From a bacterium (lineage in GTDB: Bacteria > Sumerlaeota > Sumerlaeia > SLMS01): 64,000 bases of DNA. The stretch is taken from assembly GCA_016125005.1 (NCBI GenBank), contig WGMQ01000012.1, positions 62,001-126,000 on the forward strand, written 5' to 3'. Within the stretch, counting starts at the first letter, position 1. The number at the start of each line of letters is the position of its first letter. The notes beneath the pieces were generated by a model. It did no database searches and was not told the origin of the DNA. It worked only from the letters and a program-made list of their open reading frames with translations. A program made the translations under genes and the position numbers. This document shows positions 34,448 through 42,948 of the stretch, in pieces.

Positions 34448-35265
34448 GTCACGCTCCGTGGGGTGGCGTCGCTCGCCGCAGCGAACGGGTCTTTGTCTCT
34501 CAGTAAGTCAACCTGCGCAAGGCAAAGCCCACAAGCAGATTGCATCGCAACAACTTTTGGGCGAACACCAGCGGCAAGGGCCTCGCGCAGTTCCGCAACG
34601 GTCAGCTTGCCCGATGCGACCGCAATGATGCCGCCGACCATGAAGCGTACCTGATGGTGGAGGAAGCTCCGCGCGGCGAATCGAATGCGCCAGGGACCAT
34701 GCTCGCGCGTGGGAGGAGTCGCCTCGGCTTCGTCGATGTTGAGGAATGTTCGGGTCGCCTGGCAGATCGACGAGCGCCATTCGCGAAGCTCCCACTGACC
34801 CTTGAAAGATTCCGCGGCGGGACCAATGAGGTCCGTATCCAGCGGCATGGCAATCCGGGAAACGAAGCGCCGTTCCAGCGGCGTTGGGAACGCCATGGCG
34901 GTAAAGTGATAATGGTAGGTACGCCTAATGGCGTCGAACCGCGGGCTGAAGTCGGGCGGACAATCCGCCACTTGCCGGATGCGAATGTCCTCGGGAAGCA
35001 GCGCGTTGAGCGCCAGCGCCACACGGCGCGTTTCCAGGCGCTCGGGGATGGAGACGGCGACAACCTGGCCGAGAGCATGAACGCCTGCATCGGTACGTCC
35101 GCTGGCCACGAAGCCGACATCCCCCGCGCCTAGTCGCTGCACGGCGGCCTCGATCTTCCCTTGGATCGTTTCCTCGTCGTGGGGCTGGCGTTGCAGGCCG
35201 CGAAAGTCCGTGCCGTCGTATTCGACGATCAGGGCAACGCGGCGCGTCGGCAATGCTTCGGTCAC
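34444..35265 (-). CDS. truA: tRNA pseudouridine(38-40) synthase
   Basis: Cytoplasmic enzyme that isomerises uridines 38-40 in the tRNA anticodon arm. It has 273 residues, the normal family length. Visible are the N-terminal EYDGTDFRGLQRQP, the catalytic Asp in SGRTDAGVHALGQV, the LNALLPEDIRI block, FSPRFDAIRRTYHYHF, and the C-terminal FLHHQVRFMVGGIIAVASG. It overlaps both kdsA (upstream) and the glutaminyl cyclase gene (downstream) by 4 bp, indicating tight translational coupling. Confidence 0.96.
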   Translation of the reverse strand: MTEALPTRRVALIVEYDGTDFRGLQRQPHDEETIQGKIEAAVQRLGAGDVGFVASGRTDAGVHALGQVVAVSIPERLETRRVALALNALLPEDIRIRQVADCPPDFSPRFDAIRRTYHYHFTAMAFPTPLERRFVSRIAMPLDTDLIGPAAESFKGQWELREWRSSICQATRTFLNIDEAEATPPTREHGPWRIRFAARSFLHHQVRFMVGGIIAVASGKLTVAELREALAAGVRPKVVAMQSACGLCLAQVDLLRDKDPFAAASDATPRSVT

Positions 35266-36110
35266 TGGAGCCCGCGCGTCACGCGATCAATGGCGATGCA
35301 GTCGCGGAGCAACGCCTCCAACTCGTTGAGCGGCACCATGTTGGGTCCGTCGCTCTTGGCCTCGTCGGGGCGATCATGGGTCTCGATGAAGAGTGCGTGC
35401 GTGCCCACGGCGCAGGCCGCGCGGGCCAGATGGGGAACGTACTGGCGCTGCCCACCGGTCGCCGTGCCGAGGCCGCCGGGAAGCTGGACGCTATGCGTGG
35501 CGTCAAAGCAGACGGGAAGGTTCGTCGCTTCCTGCATCATGGGGAGGGAACGAAAATCGGTGACAAGGGTCCCGTAGCCAAAGCTGGCGCCGCGCTCGGT
35601 CATGAGCACGTCTTCGCAGCCAACCTCCTTCAGCTTCGTCGCGATGTTGCGCACGTCGGCGGGTGCCAGAAACTGGCCCTTCTTCACGTTGACGGCGCGA
35701 CCGACGCGACCCACGGCGGCGACGAAATCCGTCTGGCGGCACAGGAATGCGGGAATCTGAAGGATGTCGCAGACCTCGGCGGCGATGGGCGCCTGCTCTT
35801 CCGTGTGCACGTCCGTGAGGATCGGCACACCGAAGCGATCCTTCACCAACGCGAGGACCTTCAGTCCCTCCTCGATCCCGGGGCCGCGGAACGAGTGCAC
35901 GGAGGTCCTGTTCGCCTTGTCATAGGAGGCCTTGAAGATGAACGGGATTCCGAGGCGGGAGGTCATTTCGACCAGGCGCTCGGCCATGAAGAGGATGTGG
36001 TCGCGCGATTCGATCACGCAGGGACCGGCAATCAGGGCGAGCGGGGCGTTGCCGCCAACGGGGAGGTTTCCCACCTTGATTTGGCGTGCGGTGGTCAGGG
36101 TCGGATTCAT
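35262..36110 (-). CDS. kdsA: 3-deoxy-8-phosphooctulonate (KDO-8-P) synthase
   Basis: Condenses phosphoenolpyruvate and arabinose 5-phosphate to KDO-8-phosphate for lipopolysaccharide. It has 282 residues, the normal length. Motifs are IAGPCVIESRDH, FKASYDKANRTS, RGPGIEEGL, TDVHTEEQA, DILQIPAFLCRQTD, VKKGQFLAP, MTERGASFGYG and FDATHSVQLPGG. Cys31 in AGPC is the residue that marks the metal-dependent class, whereas metal-independent enzymes have Asn there. It overlaps truA and the transglutaminase gene by 4 bp each. Its presence is the clearest evidence that the host has an LPS-bearing outer membrane. Confidence 0.96.
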   Translation of the reverse strand: MNPTLTTARQIKVGNLPVGGNAPLALIAGPCVIESRDHILFMAERLVEMTSRLGIPFIFKASYDKANRTSVHSFRGPGIEEGLKVLALVKDRFGVPILTDVHTEEQAPIAAEVCDILQIPAFLCRQTDFVAAVGRVGRAVNVKKGQFLAPADVRNIATKLKEVGCEDVLMTERGASFGYGTLVTDFRSLPMMQEATNLPVCFDATHSVQLPGGLGTATGGQRQYVPHLARAACAVGTHALFIETHDRPDEAKSDGPNMVPLNELEALLRDCIAIDRVTRGLQ

Positions 36111-38467
36111 GAAGAGGACGGGCTCCGGGGCGATTGTTCGCGGGTGGTGGGAGTCTCAGCGCGGGTCTCAATCAGGCGCAAGAGTGCTCTGGCACGGTGG
36201 GCCTCGCTGTCAGACCAAAGTGCACCGTCGTAGCGGGCACCATAATAGCGCTCTGTCAGCGGCAGGAAATCCCCCAACGGTTCCTGGCTGACGACGATTT
36301 CTCGCGCATACTCGAGCGGGGTACTGGAAGGCGCCCGGGGATGCAGCTGCTGGAGGCGTTCGAGGAGGAGGCGATAGTCCTCGATGGGTGCATCCTTGGG
36401 GTAGAGGGTCTCTCCTGCCCGCTCAATTTCGATCTGGCGCCGCCGACGCTTGCGGAACAGGATCACGGCCGCCACGACACCACCCACGATGACGACAAGC
36501 ACGAGAGTAGTCCCGACGAAGCCGACATTCGAATCACCATCCCCCGTCATGAAACTGCCGAGCCCACCGCCGAAGGCCGCCGCCCGATTGATGCCACGGA
36601 ACATGGCCATCATCATCCCGGTCTGGTCCCGTGCGTCGAAGTCGATGATCTTGTCATACCACTGAAACTTGAGCACATCGTACCAGCGGGTCAGACGGCG
36701 ATAAAGTGTGTTGGGAAGCCGGTTGTTGCCGATGCCCGAGGCGGGCGTGGGGTCGAAGGTAATCCAACCCGCCTCGGGGAACCAGACTTCGACCCAGGAG
36801 TGGGCGTGCTCCTGGCGAACGATGTAATACCCGTTGGAGCCGGACACCCACTCATCGGTGGCGTATCCATTCACCACGCGGGCAGGGACCTTCTGCGAGC
36901 GAAGCATGAGGACCATCGCGGTGGCGAAGTACTCGCAATGCCCCGCCTTTCCATCGGTAAGGAAGTATGAGAGATGGTCGGAGCGGCTCGCGAAGTCCGT
37001 ATCGAGGCTGTAGCTGTAGTAGTTACGCAGGCGATGCTCGATGCGCTCGGCCTTCTCGCGGGCCGAGGTGAGTTCACCGGTCCACTCAGTGGCGAGTCGG
37101 GACACAGTTGCCATGTCGGCGACGTCGGGGAGCTGTGTATAGATGCTGAGGAATTCGGCGAACCGCCGGGTTGCGGGCGGGGTATCCCGCCGACGGAGGA
37201 AAAACGGTGCATCCAGAATCATCGCTCCGCCTTCGTTGACCGGAAGGTCCGCGTACTCGGCGATGGTGAGCGGCGGGATTTCCTGCCAGGCGGGACTCGA
37301 AATTCGGCTTTCGACCTGGTAATTCATGGCGCCCTTGGCGGCGGGATTCAAGAGCTGGACAGAGGACGAAACTTCGTCGACCAACATCACCTGGTCCGAA
37401 TCGAAGAAGAACAGCGTGGGACGGTCGGGTCCGAAAACGTATCCACGCCCGGCGGCCTCCATCTGGATGCGCATGCGGTAGATTAGTTCGGGAGTCTTGA
37501 GGGAAGGCTGGAGATTGAACTCCACCGCGCGGCGACGTTCCGTTGTCTTGAGGCGGCGCTGCACCACAGGGCTCTTTGACCAGGTGCGCCCGTCGAAGTA
37601 ATCGAGCGCCGTGCCACGCAGCCGCAGCAGGGGATCCCGGGGATAGCCGAGTTCGAGGGGAAAGCCCTGGCCGGGGATGGCACGCATGGCGATGGTCGGA
37701 TCCTGCTGGATCTCTCCCATTCCCGTGAAGGTGATGGAGTCGGTGAAGCCCGAACTGGCTCGGCCTGTGGTCGGCGCGGTAAGGCCGAGACTGACGGCCT
37801 GACCCTGAAGCCGGGGGATCAGGAAGAAAAGCCCGATGCCGACACTGACGATAAAGGCGAGCGCGAGGGTCAGGCGGCGCATCAGCCGTGTCGTGAGCCA
37901 CGGGGTATCGAGCAGGCGCGAGAACCGCTGCGTGCCTCCGGTCCCCAGCGCCATGGCGACGGGCGCAGCGGGAGTCTTCCCCTTCCGCTTCTTCGCGTGC
38001 TGATAGGCAAGCTCGGCGTCACGCTTGATCGTCACGGTGATCATGGCCGCCACGATCAGGAAGATATAGACGAGCAGGGCCGGTGCGAAAAGCACGGATG
38101 AGGTGGACACCGAGGCGGCCAGCGCCTTGAAGAATGTCAGACCATAAATCTGCAGGACGTCGCGGTGGGAGCGTGCCGTGAAGAGCTTGTTGATCTCGAG
38201 GTAGAGGAACAGGTTCACGACCGTGTCGAAGTAGATCCGCATCCCGAACCACCCGTAGAGCGACAGGGCCAGGACGGAGATGCTTATCAACAGCCAAAGC
38301 CTGCTGGGGATACCGAGCGGGTGGCGGTCATTGTATAGACAAAGGCCAATTGCACCAATGTAGGTTGCGACGGAAAGGAACGAGAGCTCTGCGAACACCC
38401 AGAGCATCAGGAACGACCAAACGGCCGTCAGGTAGGTCAGGATGTAGAGGGCTCGGTTGAACTTCAT
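36107..38467 (-). CDS. TgpA-like membrane transglutaminase (DUF3488 + transglutaminase core)
   Basis: A 786-residue inner-membrane protein. Five to six helices span about 1-200 (DUF3488/TgpA_N). A periplasmic transglutaminase core at about 470-600 carries the triad Cys (GHCEYFATAMVLMLRSQ), His (RQEHAHSWVEVWFPEAG) and Asp (TFDPTPASG). A further membrane helix lies near 680, followed by a C-terminal DUF4129-like tail. P. aeruginosa TgpA is essential, but the substrate is unknown. It overlaps kdsA downstream and the DUF58 gene upstream by 4 bp each. DUF58-TgpA is the standard pair; the third usual member, MoxR, is instead at 24061. Octamer at 38333. Confidence 0.92.
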   Translation of the reverse strand: MKFNRALYILTYLTAVWSFLMLWVFAELSFLSVATYIGAIGLCLYNDRHPLGIPSRLWLLISISVLALSLYGWFGMRIYFDTVVNLFLYLEINKLFTARSHRDVLQIYGLTFFKALAASVSTSSVLFAPALLVYIFLIVAAMITVTIKRDAELAYQHAKKRKGKTPAAPVAMALGTGGTQRFSRLLDTPWLTTRLMRRLTLALAFIVSVGIGLFFLIPRLQGQAVSLGLTAPTTGRASSGFTDSITFTGMGEIQQDPTIAMRAIPGQGFPLELGYPRDPLLRLRGTALDYFDGRTWSKSPVVQRRLKTTERRRAVEFNLQPSLKTPELIYRMRIQMEAAGRGYVFGPDRPTLFFFDSDQVMLVDEVSSSVQLLNPAAKGAMNYQVESRISSPAWQEIPPLTIAEYADLPVNEGGAMILDAPFFLRRRDTPPATRRFAEFLSIYTQLPDVADMATVSRLATEWTGELTSAREKAERIEHRLRNYYSYSLDTDFASRSDHLSYFLTDGKAGHCEYFATAMVLMLRSQKVPARVVNGYATDEWVSGSNGYYIVRQEHAHSWVEVWFPEAGWITFDPTPASGIGNNRLPNTLYRRLTRWYDVLKFQWYDKIIDFDARDQTGMMMAMFRGINRAAAFGGGLGSFMTGDGDSNVGFVGTTLVLVVIVGGVVAAVILFRKRRRRQIEIERAGETLYPKDAPIEDYRLLLERLQQLHPRAPSSTPLEYAREIVVSQEPLGDFLPLTERYYGARYDGALWSDSEAHRARALLRLIETRAETPTTREQSPRSPSSS

Positions 38468-39687
38468 GCGGTCTTGACCGTCCCTCGGAAACCGCCCTCA
38501 AGCAGCGGCGTCGCCCCCTGATTTGTGTCCTTCGGCGGGAGGAAGCTGGCGCCCAGCTCCTTCTCGAAATCCATGATGCTGAGGGGGAGTGAACCCGGCT
38601 GGGTACCGCTGCTGGGCTTCATCAGGATTGGGATGGTGAAAACCCCGGGAGCGGAACCGGAAAGCAGGTTCCTGGCGAGCGCTCCATCATCGATCATCGC
38701 CAGCTCGGCCAGCGCGCGGCGACACCGGACCAGGTGGGCTTCCCCGGTGCCGAACCCGACAAGTCCGCTCCCGGTCCGAAGTTCCACCTCGTGATCATGG
38801 GTGCAGAGCCATTCGACCACGGAAACGGCCAGCACGATGGCGCGCTCGAACGCTTCGGAGGCCGAGGTCCGCTGGGAGGAAGGTACACAGTTATCCAGCA
38901 GAACGCAGGCGCGACGCTTTTCCTCGGATTCGTACTCACGGGCCACGAGGACGCCGCGCCGTGCAGTGATCTTCCAGTGAATGTCACGGGCGGGCAGCTC
39001 GGGGGTGTACTCGCGCAGGCCATAGAGCCCGATCCCGGCTCCCCGTCGGTTGGTTTCGTATTCGCCCAGCTCGGACCGCGCCGACTGCATGGCCGAATCG
39101 ACTTGGATGGACTGCGGCAGGATCAGCACTTCGCCACCGATGCGACAGGTCAGCACACGCTCGATCAGGCCGAAGGGAAATCGCGTCGCGATGTCGACCT
39201 CCGCCAGCTTGTATATCCCCCGACGGAGGAACAGGCACTCGTATTCCTGGGTGGAATCGGCGCCGCGCGGCTCGATCCGGTCAAAGAAAACGGCGCCAAG
39301 CAGCGTCTTCTCCCCATCGCCAAGCCGATCCAGGGCGCGGAGGCTGTAGCTGGAGGTCATCAGCTTCTCGTTTCGGATCCTAATGCGTACTGGCATCGGC
39401 GTCCGGGCGATCCAGACGCGCGGGAACTCGCGCGTCACGTCAATGCCCCGGATTGTATTGGTGGCCAAAAGCGCCGACAGGATGAAGAATGCGCACATCA
39501 TGGAGAACATCAGGTAGAGCAGGGGTGCCGCGGTGTTGAGTGCAGCGAGACCGATCAACATCATCGCTCCGACCAGACAGTAGCCCTCGAGGGTGAGGCT
39601 CAGCGCGAAGCGGCGGCTGAGCGCGCGGCGGACGCGCTCGACAAGGATGCCGACAACAGGTTGGAGGAACGCGGGTAGTCGACTCAC
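38464..39687 (-). CDS. DUF58 membrane protein, partner of TgpA-like transglutaminase
   Basis: A 407-residue DUF58 protein of the membrane-anchored type. Two hydrophobic helices span about 28-75 (EGYCLVGAMMLIGLAAL and LYLMFSMMCAFFILSALL). A beta-rich region follows, and then the DUF58 block GLYGLREYTPELPARDIHWK and ITARRGVLVAREYE. The VWA-like MIDAS of the Bat-operon DUF58 is replaced by LLDNCVPSS, so metal binding is doubtful. It is first in a minus-strand unit DUF58, TgpA-like, kdsA, truA, glutaminyl cyclase, all joined by 4-bp overlaps. Confidence 0.88.
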   Translation of the reverse strand: MSRLPAFLQPVVGILVERVRRALSRRFALSLTLEGYCLVGAMMLIGLAALNTAAPLLYLMFSMMCAFFILSALLATNTIRGIDVTREFPRVWIARTPMPVRIRIRNEKLMTSSYSLRALDRLGDGEKTLLGAVFFDRIEPRGADSTQEYECLFLRRGIYKLAEVDIATRFPFGLIERVLTCRIGGEVLILPQSIQVDSAMQSARSELGEYETNRRGAGIGLYGLREYTPELPARDIHWKITARRGVLVAREYESEEKRRACVLLDNCVPSSQRTSASEAFERAIVLAVSVVEWLCTHDHEVELRTGSGLVGFGTGEAHLVRCRRALAELAMIDDGALARNLLSGSAPGVFTIPILMKPSSGTQPGSLPLSIMDFEKELGASFLPPKDTNQGATPLLEGGFRGTVKTA

Positions 39688-39758
39688 AAGGTGCCCCCGG
39701 GTGGATTGCAGCTGTTGTTAGCTAACGGCGGGCCATCGGGGGAACAAGCCGGATGTTG

Positions 39759-41609
39759 TCAGTGGAGCATGATCGCGGAAGGAATCGGGAGCGGGGCGAT
39801 GTCGTCGAAGGAAACCGGTAGCCTGCCTTCCGCCGCGCGGGCACCGACGAGCACTTCAGCCATGACCTCCTGCATTTCAGGAACCGTCGCATAGCCGCAA
39901 TAGAACGCATCGACAGCCGTCACGGGGCGAATCTGGTACGGGGCGCCGAATCCCACATAGGCGACCGGCACGCCGACGCCCGCGAGTTCGTTCAGCAAGC
40001 TGATCTGGTTCGAGGAGTTGATCACGGTCCAGTCCGAACCGATGACGATGACCTTCCCGTAGCCCTGGGCCTGCGCCACAAGCGTCGCGCGCGCATTGGC
40101 GCCAATGGTGCGCGACACCGTTTGGTAGGTTGTGTCCCCGTGCAGCTCGGACAGCTTGGCCTGGAACGTCTCCATGCCGAAGCGGTAGAAAATCCGCTGC
40201 GAAGGAGTCAGGACCAGAGCCAGAACGCGGTCCTGCTCCTCGATGAAGGAAGCGCCTCCGGTTCGATCGAAGACCTTGGTGCAGGCCTTTTCGCAAACGC
40301 GCCGAACGATGGCGCGGTGCTCTGGGTGGTCGAGCACGGTACTCCAAAGCCCCGGGTCGACCGTGCGCTGCTCGGGCAGGCCGGCGCGGCTCTTGGCAAT
40401 GAGGACACGGCGAACTGATTCATCGAGCCGTTCCTCGGAGATGCGCCCCGAATTGACCGCATCCACAACGCCCTGCCAGATGGCGCCCACCTCTGAATTG
40501 GCGGGTCCGAGGATCACGTCGATGCCCGCTTCGATGCCGATCACACCGCGCTCCGCCGGATCGGGAACCGCGAGTGTCAGCCCCACCATGTCATAGGCAT
40601 CGGAGATGAGCAGGCCATCGTAGCCGATCTCGCCTCGAAGGATGTCCTTGCAGAAGCGTGGCGAAAGCGTCGCCGGCCACGGCGTGCCGGGCTCCACCTG
40701 TGAGTACCAAACGTGGGCCGTCATCACCATGTCGACACTCCCCCCACCCGCCAGCAACCGGTACGGGCGCAGGTGCACCGACTCCATCTCGTCGAGCGAA
40801 ACCGTGATTGTGGGAAGGGAGCTGTGGCTGTCGCCCTCGGAGGCTCCGTGCCCCGGGTAGTGCTTGAGCGTGCCAAGGATGCCTTCCGCGCGGGCGCCCT
40901 GGAGGTAGCCCTTGGCCACAAATCCCACCGCATCCGGACGATCGCCATAGGCACGAGTCGAGATGATGGGGTTGATCGGCTCGGTATTCACGTCCACCAC
41001 GGGGCCAAAGGTGATCTGGAGGCCGAGCGCGCGGGATTCACGGGCGGTGATGCGGCCGCAGAGCTCGGTCAGGTTGGGATCACCCGTCGCGCCGAAGGCC
41101 ATCAGGAGGGGAAAAATCGTCGCGTCAGCCACGCGCGCGCCGAGGCCTGCCTCCGAGTCGATAGCGAACCAGAGCGGAAACGGGGAGAGCGCCTGCAGCG
41201 AGTTGACGCGCTCCACGACGTTGGCCGCGGACTGGCTGTTTCCGAGGAAGACAAACCCACCGAGGTTGTAGCTCTGGATCTGGGACTCGGGCACGCCCAC
41301 GTCGGTCGAAGCCATTGAGCAGACGAACAGCTGCCCGACCTTTTGCTCGACGGTCATCGCCGCGAGTGAACTCTCCACCCACTCAAGGTCCGGGTCGCGG
41401 AGCGGAGGTGTGTGGGGCACCGCCTTCGGATAGGAACCCGGGTCGCGATGCTTTCGCGGGGGAGTGTTCGCCAGAAACTCATGATCCGCGATATTCTCGG
41501 GTATCGGCAAATCGGGCATCGGAGAAGCTCCTGCGGGACGGGTGGCGCCAATGGCCAACATCAGGGTTGCGAAGGCTGCGAGGCAGTTGCAAACTACAGT
41601 CCGATTCAC
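39759..41609 (-). CDS. Exported GH3 beta-N-acetylglucosaminidase, NagZ-like
   Basis: A predicted 616-residue secreted glycosidase. The GTG at 41609 has an AGGAGG site 9 nt upstream and is followed at once by a signal peptide (CLAAFATLMLAIGATRPAGA); an ATG 30 bp further upstream lacks this. The GH3 barrel has the NagZ-type acid/base pair in LKHYPGHGASEGDSHSSLP (Asp-His dyad) and the nucleophile Asp in LLISDAYDMVGL. The second alpha/beta domain (about 390-616) makes it the long form, as in Bacillus NagZ, rather than the short single-domain enterobacterial type. It is divergent from the AmiE-like gene, and the shared promoter gap is about 58 bp. Confidence 0.88.
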   Translation of the reverse strand: MNRTVVCNCLAAFATLMLAIGATRPAGASPMPDLPIPENIADHEFLANTPPRKHRDPGSYPKAVPHTPPLRDPDLEWVESSLAAMTVEQKVGQLFVCSMASTDVGVPESQIQSYNLGGFVFLGNSQSAANVVERVNSLQALSPFPLWFAIDSEAGLGARVADATIFPLLMAFGATGDPNLTELCGRITARESRALGLQITFGPVVDVNTEPINPIISTRAYGDRPDAVGFVAKGYLQGARAEGILGTLKHYPGHGASEGDSHSSLPTITVSLDEMESVHLRPYRLLAGGGSVDMVMTAHVWYSQVEPGTPWPATLSPRFCKDILRGEIGYDGLLISDAYDMVGLTLAVPDPAERGVIGIEAGIDVILGPANSEVGAIWQGVVDAVNSGRISEERLDESVRRVLIAKSRAGLPEQRTVDPGLWSTVLDHPEHRAIVRRVCEKACTKVFDRTGGASFIEEQDRVLALVLTPSQRIFYRFGMETFQAKLSELHGDTTYQTVSRTIGANARATLVAQAQGYGKVIVIGSDWTVINSSNQISLLNELAGVGVPVAYVGFGAPYQIRPVTAVDAFYCGYATVPEMQEVMAEVLVGARAAEGRLPVSFDDIAPLPIPSAIMLH

Positions 41610-41667
41610 GCCGCTGCCCCTCCTTTCCAAACCGACCAAATGCTATTCTCACCGGAAGGCCGTCTCA

Positions 41668-42888
41668 ATGCTGAAATCCATCCTATCACTAGCTATTCTC
41701 CTCGCCGTTGCTGCGCCTGTGTCTGCTGACGGCGGCGCCACCAATTCTGCATGGATGGATATCGACCATTTGATCGACGCGGCCATCGCTGATCACACCG
41801 CACCGGGGGTGGTGCTCTTCGCGGGGAACAAGGACGGTGTCCTTCACGAATACGTCGCGGGTCGCCACACCTACGATGCCAACTCGCCCAAGGTCACCCG
41901 CGACAGCATCTTCGACATGGCCTCGGTGTCAAAGCTCGCGGGAACGGGAACTGCCACCCTGGTCCTCATGGGGGACGACAAGCTGTCCTCCACGACGCTG
42001 GTTCCGCAGATTCTGCCGGGCTTCGAGGCAAACGGTAAGGGAGACGTGGCGATCCTCGATCTGGCGCGTCATACCTCCGGACTCAAAGCCTACGAGAGTT
42101 CCAAGAATGTGGAGAAGACCCGCCCTGAAGGCATGTCGCATGCCGACGCACTGGTGGCGGCCTATAGCAATCTCGTCCCTTCGAATCCCCCGCATACCAA
42201 GGTGGTGTATAGCTGCCTCAACTTTCAGTTGCTGGCGCGCGTGAACGAGACCGTAGCGGGTAGGCGTCAGGAGGACCTCCTGCGCGAGCGCGTGTACGGA
42301 CCGCTTGGCATGAAGGACACCGGTTACCTGCTCACGCCCGAGCAGAAGTCGCGGACGCTCCCCAGCCAGGAGGGCATCGCTCCGGGCACGGTGCACGACC
42401 CACTCGCGAGCTATCACGGCTCCGAGGTTCATTGCCCCGGCAACGCGGGACTTTTCTCAACGGGACCGGACATGGCCCGCTACTGCTTGATGGTGCTCAA
42501 TCGCGGCGAACTCGACGGGAAGCGCATCCTGAAGAAGGACCTGCTTGAGTGGTCCTTCCAGCGCCAGACGACACCGGAGATGGGTGACGGGCGCGGGTTC
42601 ATCTGGGACCTCTGGGAAGCCAAGCCCTATGTCACCGACCTGAACAAGCAACCGGGTCACCAAGTCGTCGGCCACACAGGCTATACGGGCACGATGGTAT
42701 GGATAGATCTCTATACAGAACACTGGTTTGTCCTGCTCACCAACCGTACCTGGCCCGATGACTCCAAGGAGAGCAGCGCGGCAATCGCGGCTCTTCGCAA
42801 GGGGGTCGCGGATCGGATTCTGCGGATGCAGCCCGAGTACGCCGATTACTTCGCAAAGCAGGATGCCGAGCCGAGCGCCGGCAACTAA
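41668..42888 (+). CDS. Exported class C beta-lactamase-family hydrolase, AmiE-like
   Basis: A 406-residue serine hydrolase with a signal peptide at 1-20 (MLKSILSLAILLAVAAPVSA). Penicillin-binding fold motifs are Ser86-V-S-Lys89, Tyr181-Ser-Cys183 (where Tyr-x-Asn or Tyr-x-Asp is usual) and a terminal HTG (GHTGYTGTMVW). Bacillus AmiE, an N-acetylmuramoyl-L-alanine amidase of this fold, works with NagZ and NamZ. The divergent NagZ-like gene makes that role attractive here. A general esterase or beta-lactamase cannot be excluded. The dyad at 42701 spans the codons for WIDLYT. Confidence 0.82.
   Translation: MLKSILSLAILLAVAAPVSADGGATNSAWMDIDHLIDAAIADHTAPGVVLFAGNKDGVLHEYVAGRHTYDANSPKVTRDSIFDMASVSKLAGTGTATLVLMGDDKLSSTTLVPQILPGFEANGKGDVAILDLARHTSGLKAYESSKNVEKTRPEGMSHADALVAAYSNLVPSNPPHTKVVYSCLNFQLLARVNETVAGRRQEDLLRERVYGPLGMKDTGYLLTPEQKSRTLPSQEGIAPGTVHDPLASYHGSEVHCPGNAGLFSTGPDMARYCLMVLNRGELDGKRILKKDLLEWSFQRQTTPEMGDGRGFIWDLWEAKPYVTDLNKQPGHQVVGHTGYTGTMVWIDLYTEHWFVLLTNRTWPDDSKESSAAIAALRKGVADRILRMQPEYADYFAKQDAEPSAGN
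42701..42716. repeat. Dyad GGATAG-ATCT-CTATAC
   Basis: Inside the AmiE-like gene, encoding WIDLYT with ATA. A further CTATAC lies 20 bp upstream at 42681. Confidence 0.8.
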
Positions 42889-42948
42889 TCCCCAGCCCGA
42901 CCATGCACCGCAAAGGCTCTCTCCCACCAACATATTGCAGGCACCTTC

